Shown piece by piece: positions 49,520 to 58,700 of a DNA stretch of 64,000 bases. This DNA comes from JANPLN01 sp043757265 (lineage in GTDB: Bacteria > Bdellovibrionota > Bdellovibrionia > Bdellovibrionales > JAGQZY01), in NCBI GenBank assembly GCA_043757265.1, contig JAYUQP010000040.1, positions 1 to 64,000 on the forward strand, written 5' to 3'. How positions within the stretch are numbered: the stretch's first letter is position 1; each line of letters starts with the position of its first letter. The notes beneath the pieces are model-generated. The model did no database searches and had not been told where the DNA came from. It worked only from the letters and a program-made list of their open reading frames with translations. A program made the translations under genes and the position numbers.

Positions 49520-50259
49520 TGGCAGATAAAAAAAGAGGTCGTTGGGTTACAGGAATTCATGCCAGTGCCGAGTGTTTTCGCTCGCATCCCGCATCTATCA
49601 AGGAAATCTACTTTCACGACCTTTCCCTAACAAAGAGCCCTTTTTGGCAACCGCTATTGCAAAAATCGAGAGTGAAGCCCGCCGTAAAATCCGTGTCTTT
49701 TTTCAAAGAGCTCTCGGAATTTGGTCACCAAAACGTGGCGGTTTTTACCACTCACGAGCCACAAGCGCGTAAATACGAAAGTGCCTCCTCGGTCCTTTTC
49801 CTTGACGGCGTCGAAGACCCCCACAATCTTGGCGCTATTGTGCGGACCGCGTGGCTCATGGGAACTTCCGAAATTTTTATTTCCGAAAAAAACTCCGTCA
49901 AACTCACTCCGACAGCCACCAAAGTTGCATCTGGAGGGGCCGAGTACGTGCCGGTGTCCGAAACGCATTTTTTATCAGAAATGAAAGCACTCAAAGACCA
50001 GGGCTACTGGATTTATGGGTTTTCCGAAAAGGCGCAAAAGAATCTTTACGATATTCAGTTTCCTGAAAAAGTTGTTTTGGTTTATGGAAGCGAAGAAAAA
50101 GGAATTCGCATTCCGGTATTAAATGAATGTGACGAATTGCTGAGCATTCCACAGGTTCAGGCGCAGGCGAGTTACAATGTGTCGGTTTCTGTGGCGTTGG
50201 GCCTTGCAGAGTTCGAGCGTCAGATGTTTGCAAAAAACAAAAAGTCTTCCTGGGTGTAG
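49519..50259 (+). CDS. rlmB: SpoU/TrmH family rRNA 2'-O-methyltransferase (RlmB-like)
   Basis: 246 residues. SpoU motifs are LDGVEDPHNLGAIVRTAWLMG, VYGSEEKGIR and SIPQVQAQASYNVSVSVALG. A short substrate-binding N-terminal domain comes first. RlmB methylates G2251 of 23S rRNA; TrmH or another target is possible. The TAATG overlap with proS indicates coupled translation. Confidence 0.75.
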   Translation: MADKKRGRWVTGIHASAECFRSHPASIKEIYFHDLSLTKSPFWQPLLQKSRVKPAVKSVSFFKELSEFGHQNVAVFTTHEPQARKYESASSVLFLDGVEDPHNLGAIVRTAWLMGTSEIFISEKNSVKLTPTATKVASGGAEYVPVSETHFLSEMKALKDQGYWIYGFSEKAQKNLYDIQFPEKVVLVYGSEEKGIRIPVLNECDELLSIPQVQAQASYNVSVSVALGLAEFERQMFAKNKKSSWV

Positions 50260-50319
50260 AGTCGCATTCAAAAATTCACGAGCGACCCCTTAGAATTTCG
50301 GATGAGCCTGTTAATTCGT

Positions 50320-50348
50320 TTGACTTAAAACGCTGAACTCCATAAAAA
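50320..50348 (+). promoter_or_regulatory. Promoter of the tRNA-tuf operon
   Basis: TTGACT at 50320-50325 and TAAAAA at 50343-50348 with a 17-base spacer, about 33 bp before the first tRNA. Confidence 0.55.
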
Positions 50349-50380
50349 CTCTCACCTAGAGCTTGAAAAAGCGAAGTTGT

Positions 50381-50456
50381 GCTGACTTAGCTCAATTGGT
50401 AGAGCAACTGATTTGTAATCAGTAGGTTGAGAGTTCGAGTCCCTTAGTCAGCACCA
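50381..50456 (+). tRNA. tRNA-Thr (anticodon TGT)
   Basis: 76 bases with an encoded CCA. The acceptor GCTGACT pairs with AGTCAGC; the anticodon loop TTTGTAA is flanked by the ACTGA/TCAGT stem; the T-loop is GTTCGAGTC. It is first in the Thr-Tyr-Gly-Thr cluster before tuf. Confidence 0.95.
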
Positions 50457-50512
50457 TTTACCTTGTTTTCATATACTTGAAGCGTAGCTACACGTATACG
50501 GAGTAAGGTCTT

Positions 50513-50598
50513 GGAGGGATACCCAAGTGGCCAAAGGGGACAGACTGTAAATCTGTTGGCTTATGCCTTCGAAGGTTCGAATCCTTCTCTCTCCACCA
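50513..50598 (+). tRNA. tRNA-Tyr (anticodon GTA)
   Basis: 86 bases with a long variable arm and encoded CCA. The acceptor GGAGGGA pairs with the 3' TCTCTCC; the anticodon loop CTGTAAA is flanked by ACAGA/TCTGT. The length fits tyrosine tRNA. The next 132 bp hold nothing I can support. Confidence 0.95.
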
Positions 50599-50730
50599 TT
50601 TTTTTTGAGTTTTCTCCGCACGAGAAACTTAAGCTGACCTCTAGACATCTAGCGGCATTTTCTTTCTTTGCGTCTTTCAGTTTGCTAAATCTCGCATTAA
50701 GAAATAAAAATCGAAAGCTTAAGTGAATTT

Positions 50731-50807
50731 GCGGGAGTAGCTCAATTGGCTAGAGTATCAGCCTTCCAAGCTGAGGGTTGCGGGTTCGAGACCCGTCTCC
50801 CGCTCCA
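50731..50807 (+). tRNA. tRNA-Gly (anticodon TCC)
   Basis: 77 bases with encoded CCA. GCGGGAG pairs with CTCCCGC; the anticodon loop CTTCCAA is flanked by TCAGC/GCTGA. Confidence 0.95.
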
Positions 50808-50811
50808 ATCG

Positions 50812-50886
50812 GCCGATGTGGCTCAGGGGTAGAGCACGCCCTTGGTAAGGGCGAGATCGTGAGTTCGATTCTCACCATCGGCACCA
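50812..50886 (+). tRNA. tRNA-Thr (anticodon GGT)
   Basis: 75 bases with encoded CCA, four bases after tRNA-Gly. GCCGATG pairs with CATCGGC; the anticodon loop TTGGTAA is flanked by CGCCC/GGGCG. It is followed by tuf, the classical order. Confidence 0.95.
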
Positions 50887-50980
50887 GTAATGGCGAGCGA
50901 TTGGTGGTTCGTGCGAAACGGTGAAGACATTTTTTTAGTTTGAAACAATTTAATAAACGATCCATTGAGGAGGCGACAAC

Positions 50981-52171
50981 ATGTCAAAAGAAAAATTTAA
51001 TAGGAATAAACCGCATCTAAACATCGGTACCATCGGTCACGTCGATCACGGTAAAACTAGCTTAACTGCAGCGATCACAAAGGTTCTTGCAGAATCCGGT
51101 GGAGCCACTGCAATGGCGTACGATCAAATCGATAAAGCTCCAGAAGAAAAAGCGCGTGGGATTACAATCTCCACATCTCACGTCGAGTATGAGACAAAAA
51201 ATCGTCATTACGCTCACGTGGATTGCCCGGGACACGCAGATTATGTAAAAAACATGATCACAGGTGCTGCTCAAATGGATGGCGCCATTCTTGTTGTTTC
51301 TGCGGCAGATGGTCCAATGCCACAAACTCGTGAACACATTCTTTTGGCTCGCCAAGTGGGTGTACCTTCAATGGTGGTATTCCTCAATAAGTGCGACATG
51401 GTTGACGATGCTGAACTTCTCGAGCTCGTAGAAGTTGAAGTTCGCGATCTTCTCAATAAATACGAATTCCCTGGCGATGAGATTCCAATTGTTAAAGGTT
51501 CTGCTCTGAAAGCTCTAGAGGGCGACAAAGGCGAACTTGGTTACGGTGCAATTATCAAGTTGATGGAAGCTGTTGATGCTTACATTCCACAACCGCCACG
51601 TGCGTTGGACAAAACTTTCCTTATGCCTGTTGAAGATGTGTTCTCGATTTCTGGTCGCGGAACTGTTGTTACTGGTCGCGTAGAGCGTGGCAAAGTAAAA
51701 GTTGGTGAAGAGATCGAAATCGTTGGTCTTCGTCCTACGGTTAAAACAACTGTTACTGGAATCGAAATGTTCCGTAAGCTTCTTGATGAAGGTCTCGCTG
51801 GCGACAACTGCGGTTGTTTACTTCGCGGTACTAAAAAAGAAGAAGTCGAGCGCGGTCAAGTTCTTGCTGCGCCAGGGACGATCAAACCACACAAAAAATT
51901 CAAGTGCGAAGCGTACATTCTTACAAAAGAAGAAGGTGGACGTCACACTCCATTCTTCGGTAACTACCGCCCTCAGTTTTACTTCAGAACAACTGATGTA
52001 ACTGGTGTTTGCTCTCTCAAACAAGGTGTTGAGATGGTAATGCCCGGTGACCGCGTTGAAATGACTGTCGAACTCATTTCTCCTGTTGCTATGGAAAAAG
52101 AACTTCGCTTCGCGATTCGCGAAGGTGGAAGAACTGTTGGCGCAGGCGTTGTTGTTGAGATTGTAGAGTAA
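50981..52171 (+). CDS. tuf: Elongation factor Tu
   Basis: 396 residues. The G1 P-loop is GHVDHGKTS, the G2 region is ARGITIS, G3 is DCPGHADYVKNM, and G4 is NKCD. It delivers aminoacyl-tRNA to the ribosome. GAGGAGG precedes the ATG. It is the last gene before the intrinsic terminator at 52180. Confidence 0.99.
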   Translation: MSKEKFNRNKPHLNIGTIGHVDHGKTSLTAAITKVLAESGGATAMAYDQIDKAPEEKARGITISTSHVEYETKNRHYAHVDCPGHADYVKNMITGAAQMDGAILVVSAADGPMPQTREHILLARQVGVPSMVVFLNKCDMVDDAELLELVEVEVRDLLNKYEFPGDEIPIVKGSALKALEGDKGELGYGAIIKLMEAVDAYIPQPPRALDKTFLMPVEDVFSISGRGTVVTGRVERGKVKVGEEIEIVGLRPTVKTTVTGIEMFRKLLDEGLAGDNCGCLLRGTKKEEVERGQVLAAPGTIKPHKKFKCEAYILTKEEGGRHTPFFGNYRPQFYFRTTDVTGVCSLKQGVEMVMPGDRVEMTVELISPVAMEKELRFAIREGGRTVGAGVVVEIVE

Positions 52172-52179
52172 GCCGATTG

Positions 52180-52210
52180 AAGGCAGGGTGATTCCCTGCC
52201 TTTTGTTTTT
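52180..52210 (+). terminator. Intrinsic terminator after tuf
   Basis: AAGGCAGGG, loop TGATT, CCCTGCCTT, then TTGTTTTT. Confidence 0.9.
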
Positions 52211-52272
52211 GCGGACGATTGAAAATCGTTTGCAGGAAATTTTCGGGTTTATAGCTAAACTCGAGAGTTGAT

Positions 52273-52348
52273 AGGGTAGTGGCTCAATTGGTAGAGTAAT
52301 CGACTCCAAATCGATCGGTTGGGGGTTCGAGTCCCTCCTACCCTGCCA
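52273..52348 (+). tRNA. tRNA-Trp (anticodon CCA)
   Basis: 76 bases with encoded CCA. AGGGTAG pairs with CTACCCT; the anticodon loop CTCCAAA is flanked by ATCGA/TCGAT. It leads into secE 17 bp later. Confidence 0.95.
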
Positions 52349-52365
52349 TTTTTAAAAAGGTGAAT

Positions 52366-52749
52366 ATGGAAAAGTCGTACAACAAAGCTATAACGGTCAG
52401 TTTCATCATTGCTGCTGTTTTATTGGGATACGTGGCAAGCGTTTTTATCAAAGTGCTCAGCGCGTGGGGAACATTCGCAAGAATTTCCAGTAACGATCTC
52501 GTCTCGCATGGCGTACCCGTTGCTTTTGGTGCCATCTGTTTTATTTATATGATTTCAAATACCAGAATCCGTACATGGGCGGGTGAGGTAGCGGTAGAAA
52601 TAAGTAAGATTGTATGGCCGACGGTAAAAGACACTAAAGCACTGACAATTGTCGTTTGTTTAATAGTTTTGCTGGCAGCTTTAATCTTCTGGATGTTCGA
52701 TGTGGTTTCAAGCCAACTTATTGAATTTATTTTAGACTTAGAATTTTAA
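52366..52749 (+). CDS. secE: Preprotein translocase subunit SecE
   Basis: 127 residues from the ATG at 52366 with AAAAAGG upstream; the GTG at 52360 overlaps that site. It has three membrane helices, two near the N-terminus and the conserved last one after EVAVEISKIVWPTVKDT. It stabilises SecY in the inner membrane channel. Its length resembles the long E. coli form. It is 10 bp before nusG. Confidence 0.92.
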   Translation: MEKSYNKAITVSFIIAAVLLGYVASVFIKVLSAWGTFARISSNDLVSHGVPVAFGAICFIYMISNTRIRTWAGEVAVEISKIVWPTVKDTKALTIVVCLIVLLAALIFWMFDVVSSQLIEFILDLEF

Positions 52750-52759
52750 CGGGTGATTT

Positions 52760-53290
52760 GTGAGCGATAAAAAATGGTACATAGTAAATTGTCAAACGAG
52801 CTGTGAGGCTATTGCAAAAACGGCCATCCAGGAGCGCATTACCTCTCAACAAATGCAAGATTTGTTCGGGGATATCTTAATTCCTGCGGAAAATGTCGTT
52901 GAGCTTGTTAAAGGCAAAAAGGCGACGCGGGCTAAAAAGTTTTTTCCTGGATATTTGTTTGTGCAAATGGTGATGAACGAGAAAACATGGCACTTGGTGA
53001 AGAATTCCGCCAAAGTTACCGGTTTTATTGGCGGTTCTGCCCCCAAACCAGTACCTGAAGTCGAAGTTCAGCGCGTAAACCAACAGATGGCTCAAGGTGC
53101 TGAAAAGCCTAAGATTAAAGCCTCCTTTTCTATAGGCGATTCGGTGACAGTTGTCGACGGTCCATTTAGTAATTTCAATGGCACTGTAGAAGAGATCAAT
53201 GAGGAAAAAGCAAAGGTCAAAGTATCGGTGAGTATTTTTGGACGGCCGACGCCGGTTGAGCTTGATTTTATACAGGTAGATAAAAACTAA
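52760..53290 (+). CDS. nusG: Transcription antitermination/elongation factor NusG
   Basis: 176 residues, GTG start. The NGN domain (WYIVNCQTSCEAIAKTAIQ, then FPGYLFVQMVMNEKTWHLVK and VTGFIGG) is followed by a C-terminal KOW domain (SIGDSVTVVDGPFSNFNGTV). It binds RNA polymerase and links it to the ribosome and Rho. It sits in the classical secE-nusG-rplK order. Confidence 0.96.
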   Translation: MSDKKWYIVNCQTSCEAIAKTAIQERITSQQMQDLFGDILIPAENVVELVKGKKATRAKKFFPGYLFVQMVMNEKTWHLVKNSAKVTGFIGGSAPKPVPEVEVQRVNQQMAQGAEKPKIKASFSIGDSVTVVDGPFSNFNGTVEEINEEKAKVKVSVSIFGRPTPVELDFIQVDKN

Positions 53291-53310
53291 TACATAAAAA
53301 CTAAAAAATA

Positions 53311-53351
53311 CGAGCAAACTGCTTGCTCGTGTCCAATATTTCAATTATATA
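53311..53351 (+). promoter_or_regulatory. Hairpin and promoter before rplK
   Basis: A hairpin, CGAGCAA, ACTGC, TTGCTCG, occupies 53311-53329. TTGCTC at 53323-53328 and TATATA at 53346-53351 have a 17-base spacer and could be the ribosomal-protein promoter. The two overlap, so the right half of the hairpin is also the -35 box. Confidence 0.5.
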
Positions 53352-53415
53352 CTGCGGATTCTGCATTTTAACATAATACCAAGTCGTCGAACTTGGCTCA
53401 CGGAGATCTAAGGCC

Positions 53416-53841
53416 ATGGCAAAAAAAGTTACCGGAATGGTCAAACTACAAATTCCTGCTGGCAAAGCGAATCCTGCGCCTCCTGTTGGTCCAGCACTGG
53501 GTCAGCACGGTGTAAATATCATGGAGTTCTGTAAGCAGTTTAATGCGCGAACTCAAAAAGAAGGCGATACTGTGATCCCAGTTGTGATCACAATCTATCA
53601 AGATCGCTCTTTTACTTTCATCACAAAAACTCCTCCGACTTCGATACTAATAAAAAAAGCAACGAAGCTCCAGAGTGGTTCTAAGATGCCACAAAAAGAC
53701 AAAGTCGCGAAAATTACTATGGCAGAAGTCAAAAAAATCGCCGAATCCAAGCTTCCTGATCTCAACTGTTTAACAGTTGAGAGTGCAATTAATCAGGTTG
53801 TTGGTACATGCAAAAGCATGGGCGTAGAAGTTATTGGCTGA
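53416..53841 (+). CDS. rplK: 50S ribosomal protein L11
   Basis: 141 residues, the usual length, with KLQIPAGKANPAPPVGPALG and GVNIMEFCKQFN near the start. It binds the GTPase-associated centre of 23S rRNA. It begins the rplK-rplA-rplJ-rplL block. Confidence 0.99.
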   Translation: MAKKVTGMVKLQIPAGKANPAPPVGPALGQHGVNIMEFCKQFNARTQKEGDTVIPVVITIYQDRSFTFITKTPPTSILIKKATKLQSGSKMPQKDKVAKITMAEVKKIAESKLPDLNCLTVESAINQVVGTCKSMGVEVIG

Positions 53842-53849
53842 GGTTGAAA

Positions 53850-54557
53850 ATGAACAAAAGAATAAAATTGGCTAAAAAAGATCTTCAGATAAGCAAAAAA
53901 TATACAATCGACGAAGCTTTCGAGCTAGTGGTCAAAACTGCTACGGCAAAGTTTGACGAGACGATTGAAGCTGCATTCCAGCTTGGCGTTGATCCAAAAC
54001 AAGGTGATCAACAGGTTCGTGGAGCCGTATCGCTTCCGAATGGGCTTGGAAAAACTGTTCGCGTCGTTGTTTTTGCTAAAGGGCCAAAAGAAAAAGAAGC
54101 TAAGGATGCCGGCGCTGATTTCGTAGGTGCGGATGATCTTGTGGAAAAAATCAATGGTGGATGGATGGAATTTGATAAAGCCATCGCAACGCCAGACATG
54201 ATGGCTACAGTTTCAAAAGTGGCTAAGATTTTAGGGCCTCGTGGTTTGATGCCAAACCCAAAGGTTGGAACGGTTACAATGAATGTTGGTGAGGCTGTTG
54301 CTTCCGAGAAAAAAGGAAAATTAAGCTTCCGTATAGATAAAGCTGGAATCGTTCACGCTGGTGTAGGCAAAAAATCAATGGGTCCGCAAAAACTCAAAGA
54401 AAATTTTCTCATTCTACTCTCAGCAGTTATGAAAGCGAAGCCAGCAACGAGCAAAGGTATTTATCTGCGCAAACTTGCACTGTCTTCTACGATGGGCCCA
54501 GGGATCTCCCTTGATGTGGCTCAAGCGCAGAACACGGTGACAGCTGCTCAGCAGTAA
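53850..54557 (+). CDS. rplA: 50S ribosomal protein L1
   Basis: 235 residues from the ATG at 53850 (MNKRIKLAKK), with GAGG upstream. An earlier ATG adds residues outside the family. GPRGLMPNPKVGTVT is the L1 signature. It forms the L1 stalk and, in other bacteria, represses its own operon. Confidence 0.98.
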   Translation: MNKRIKLAKKDLQISKKYTIDEAFELVVKTATAKFDETIEAAFQLGVDPKQGDQQVRGAVSLPNGLGKTVRVVVFAKGPKEKEAKDAGADFVGADDLVEKINGGWMEFDKAIATPDMMATVSKVAKILGPRGLMPNPKVGTVTMNVGEAVASEKKGKLSFRIDKAGIVHAGVGKKSMGPQKLKENFLILLSAVMKAKPATSKGIYLRKLALSSTMGPGISLDVAQAQNTVTAAQQ

Positions 54558-54565
54558 TTAGGTTT

Positions 54566-54664
54566 TAGAAAGTTAAGCGCGGTCGATGAAAATAGGTGCC
54601 TTGAAAAGGGTTTAATCGAAAGGCCTATCGAGACGGTGAAAATCTCACCTCCAAAGATCGCTAA
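54566..54664 (+). ncRNA. L10 leader (ribosomal protein autoregulatory RNA)
   Basis: The 107-bp gap between rplA and rplJ contains paired segments, AATAGGTGCC to GGCCTATC and GACGGTGAAAATCTC, in the position and style of the L10(L12)4 binding leader. Family assignment is by position and these motifs only. Confidence 0.55.
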
Positions 54665-54679
54665 ATGAAAGGAGGTCGA

Positions 54680-55210
54680 ATGTTGACAACTCGTGCCCAG
54701 AAAGACGAAGAAATTGCTTCTTTGTCCGCAAAGTTGGGCCGTTCTAAAGCAACGTTCGTCGTTGATTACAAGGGAATGAATGTTGAACAGGTCACATCCT
54801 TACGTAAAAAACTAAGCACCCTACAAAGTGAAATGCAAGTCGTGAGAAACACGCTAGCTATTCGTGCTTTGAAGGATCATCCAGAAAGTGAGAAGGCGAT
54901 TGCCGACGATCTACTTGGAATGAACGCATTTGTTTTTTCGTATGATGACATCACTGCTTCAGCAAAAGCTCTCTCTGAATTTAGTAAAGAGGTCGAGCAC
55001 CTTAAGCTAAAGTCGGGGGTGATGGACGGAGAGAAGCTCGATGCGAAAAAAATCATGCAGCTTGCAACTCTTCCATCAAAAGAAGCTCTACGAGCCCAGT
55101 TACTTGGTCTACTCAATATGCCAGCTACAAATATGGTGAGAGTGATGAGTGCGGGTCCACGTGGTTTCCTTAATGTAATGAACGCATACAAAGATACTAA
55201 AGAGAATTAA
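54680..55210 (+). CDS. rplJ: 50S ribosomal protein L10
   Basis: 176 residues from the ATG at 54680, which follows GAAAGGAGG; the ORF could open at 54665, but that codon lies within the ribosome site. FVVDYKGMNVEQVTSLRKKL and VVRNTLAIRAL are typical. It anchors L7/L12 dimers and likely regulates this operon through the leader. Confidence 0.97.
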   Translation: MLTTRAQKDEEIASLSAKLGRSKATFVVDYKGMNVEQVTSLRKKLSTLQSEMQVVRNTLAIRALKDHPESEKAIADDLLGMNAFVFSYDDITASAKALSEFSKEVEHLKLKSGVMDGEKLDAKKIMQLATLPSKEALRAQLLGLLNMPATNMVRVMSAGPRGFLNVMNAYKDTKEN

Positions 55211-55251
55211 TTAACTTATTTTAAATTTTATAAAAATTAGTGGAGGCTAAA

Positions 55252-55629
55252 ATGGCTTTAAGTAAAGAAGATGTAATCGATTTTTTGTCAAACATGAGCG
55301 TTCTTGAGATCTCTGGTCTTGTAAAAGAGCTAGAAGACAAATGGGGCGTTTCTGCAGCAGCTCCTGTAGCAGCAGCAGCTGCTGGTGGCGGTGCCGCAGC
55401 AGCTCCTGTCGAAGAAAAAACTGAGTTCGAAGTCATCCTGAAGGATGCTGGCGCTCAAAAAATTAATGTGATCAAAGAAGTCCGTACTCTAACAGGTTTA
55501 GGCTTAAAAGAAGCTAAAGACCTCGTTGAAGGCGCTCCTAAGACCGTTAAGTCTGGCGTAACTAAGGACGAAGCTGCTAAAATGAAAGACCTTCTTGAAA
55601 AAGCAGGCGGAAAAGTAGAGATTAAGTAA
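55252..55629 (+). CDS. rplL: 50S ribosomal protein L7/L12
   Basis: 125 residues from the ATG at 55252 with GGAGG upstream. An N-terminal dimer domain is followed by an Ala/Gly hinge (AAAPVAAAAAGGGAAAAP) and the C-terminal factor-binding domain (KINVIKEVRTLTGLGLKEAK). Confidence 0.98.
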   Translation: MALSKEDVIDFLSNMSVLEISGLVKELEDKWGVSAAAPVAAAAAGGGAAAAPVEEKTEFEVILKDAGAQKINVIKEVRTLTGLGLKEAKDLVEGAPKTVKSGVTKDEAAKMKDLLEKAGGKVEIK

Positions 55630-55659
55630 CATCTCTTGTCATAAAATAAGTTTTTATTG

Positions 55660-55684
55660 TTCTAGGGGCGGTTTGCTCCTAGAA
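55660..55684 (+). terminator. Hairpin between rplL and rpoB (attenuator or processing site)
   Basis: TTCTAGGGGC, loop, GCTCCTAGAA: about 10 pairs (one G-U), followed by TTTCCTGTTTT. In the equivalent place other bacteria carry an attenuator and an RNase III site that set the rpoBC level. Confidence 0.6.
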
Positions 55685-55761
55685 TTTCCTGTTTTAATAA
55701 ATCTAATACTACTCGAGTCCAGCGCTGATCACGCTTGATTCTCTCTGATGAAGGGGACGGA

Positions 55762-58700
55762 ATGGCCACCACTCCAATCACTGCTTCGAATATTCGTGTT
55801 CGAAAGTCTTTTGCGAAAAACAAAGTCGCTATTGAAATTCCAAATCTAATTGAACTTCAAAAGAAGTCTTATGAGAGCTTTCTTTTGAAAGACACAGACG
55901 CTGACAAGCGCGAGGGCGATGGCCTTAACGGTGTTTTCAAGTCTGTATTTCCAATTAGCGACTTCAACAACACAGCGAGCTTAGAATTTGTTGGGTATGT
56001 CTTGGAGCCGGCAAAATACGATGTTGATGAATGTCGTCAACGCGGAATGACCTTTGCTGCTCCCATCAAGGTAACTCTTCGACTTATCGTGTTTGATGTG
56101 GACGAAAGCTCAGGAGCGCGCAGCATTCGCGACGTAAAAGAGCAAGAAGTTTACCTCGGCGAAATACCTCTGATGACCCGTAGTGGATCATTTATCATTA
56201 ACGGCACTGAGCGCGTTGTTGTGAGCCAGTTACATCGATCTCCAGGTATTTTCTTCGATCACGACAACGGTAAAAACAGCACGTCCGGAAAACTTCTGTA
56301 TTCGGCGCGAGTAATTCCATACCGTGGTTCATGGCTCGATTTAGAGTATGATCAAAAAGATCTTATTTACGTCCGTATTGATCGTCGACGTAAATTTCCA
56401 GCGACGATTCTCCTGAAAGCTTTGGGTTATTCCGATGAACAGCTTTTGGAATACTTCTACGATTTAGACGATGTTCAATTTACAAAAAAAGGCGACATTT
56501 TCCGTGATTTTGACGTTGAGAAAATGTCAGGTCAAAGAGCGCTTTCAGACATCATCGAACCAAAGTCAGGTGAAGTGCTTATTAAAGCGGGCCGACGTAT
56601 CACTCGCGCCATCGTTAAACGTGTAAAAGAACTTGGTATCAAAGAAGTTCAGCTGCAAAAAGAAGATCTCATTGGCAAAGTTGTGGCTAAACCAGTCGTG
56701 GATGAAAAAACCGGCGAAATTATTGCCGACGTAAATGCTGAATTAACCACAGACATGGTCACAAAAATGATCGATGCCGGCATTAGACAAATCAAATTGA
56801 TTTTCTTCGATGGACTTGCGGTCGGTCCGTTTCTTCGCAACACTTTGCTGGTTGATAAGGTATCAAACCAAGAAGAGGCGAAGCTAGAAATTTACAAGCG
56901 TCTTCGTCCTGGCGAACCACCAACAGTAGAGGCTTCAGAAGGCTTTTTCCAAAGATTGTTTTTCGATTCCGAAACCTATGATCTTTCAGAAGTCGGTCGT
57001 TTAAAAATCAATCACAGATTCAATATCCCTTTTGAAGAGTGTCCTGTCTCTCATCGTACTTTGACTAATAAAGATATTATGGAAGTGGTTCGCACTCTCA
57101 TGGATCTAAAAAATGGTAAAGGTGTTGTCGATGATATCGATCACCTTGGAAACCGACGAGTCCGTTCTGTGGGCGAATTGCTCGAAAACCAATACCGCAT
57201 TGGTTTGGTCCGTATGGAAAGAGCCATTCGTGAGCGCATGAGTCTACAAGATGTAGAAACAATGATGCCGCATGATCTAATCAACGCAAAACCCGTAAAC
57301 GCTGTGGTTAAAGAGTTTTTCGGATCTTCACAGCTTTCTCAGTTCATGGATCAAACAAACCCACTTTCTGAGATCACACATAAACGCCGTTTATCAGCTC
57401 TCGGGCCTGGTGGTTTAACTCGTGATCGCGCGGGATTCGAAGTTCGCGACGTTCACCCGACGCATTATGGTCGTATTTGTCCGATTGAAACACCAGAAGG
57501 ACCAAACATTGGTTTGATTGCGTCACTTGCAACATATGCACGTATTAACAATTATGGATTTATCGAAACTCCGTACCTTAAGGTTGATAACAAACACGTC
57601 GGAAAAGATGTTGTTTATTTGTCAGCTCTCGAAGAGGGTGGACATCACATTGCACCAGCAACTCGTGAGAGCGTAAAAATTATCGAAAAAGAGAGCAACA
57701 CAGTTCGGATCGACGGTGAATATATCAACGTTGCTCCAGATAAAATCTCTCTGATGGATGTATCTCCGAGCCAGCTGGTTTCGATTGCTGCCTCTCTAAT
57801 CCCGTTCCTTGAGCATGATGATGCGAACCGCGCCTTAATGGGTTCGAACATGCAACGACAAGCTGTACCACTTCTCCGCTCGAAAGCTCCACTCGTTGGA
57901 ACAGGCGTTGAAAAGCTCGTAGCACAAGACTCTGGAACAAGCGTAGTTGCAACGAACGATGGAATTGTTGAAGAAGTGGACGCTTCCCGCGTTGTGGTGC
58001 GCCGTTATGCAAAGGGCGTAGAGCTCGGTGCAAACGTCGACATTTACAATCTTACAAAATATCAAAGAACAAACCAGAATACCTGTTTCAATCAAAAACC
58101 GATTGTTAAATCTGGTGATTCGATCAAAAAAGGCGACATCATCGCTGATGGTCCTTCAACCGAGTTTGGTGAGTTAGCATTGGGACAAAACATCCTCGTC
58201 GCGTTCACTCCTTGGATGGGCTACAACTTTGAAGATTCAATCTTAATTTCCGAAAGACTTCTTCGCGAAGATACTTACACTTCAATTCACATCGAAGAAT
58301 TCGAGTGCGTGGCGCGCGATACAAAACTTGGAAAAGAAGAGATTACACGGGATATCGCAAACGTTGGCGAAGAGGCGCTTAAGGATCTCGACACCAGCGG
58401 TATTATTCGTATCGGTGCTGAAGTTCGCCCAGGCAACATTCTAGTAGGGAAAGTCACTCCGAAGGGCGAAACACAACTTTCTCCAGAAGAAAAATTATTG
58501 CGTGCTATCTTCGGTGAAAAAGCTGGCGATGTAAAAGACACTTCACTTCGCGTACCAAGCGGCGTTTTCGGGACAGTCATCGATGCTCAAGTTTACAGTC
58601 GAGAAGGCTCTGATAAAGATGAACGTTTACAGTCGATTCTCCAAGAGAAACGTAAAAAGATCGAAAAAGATTTCAAAATCGAGCAGAACGTTATCAAAAA

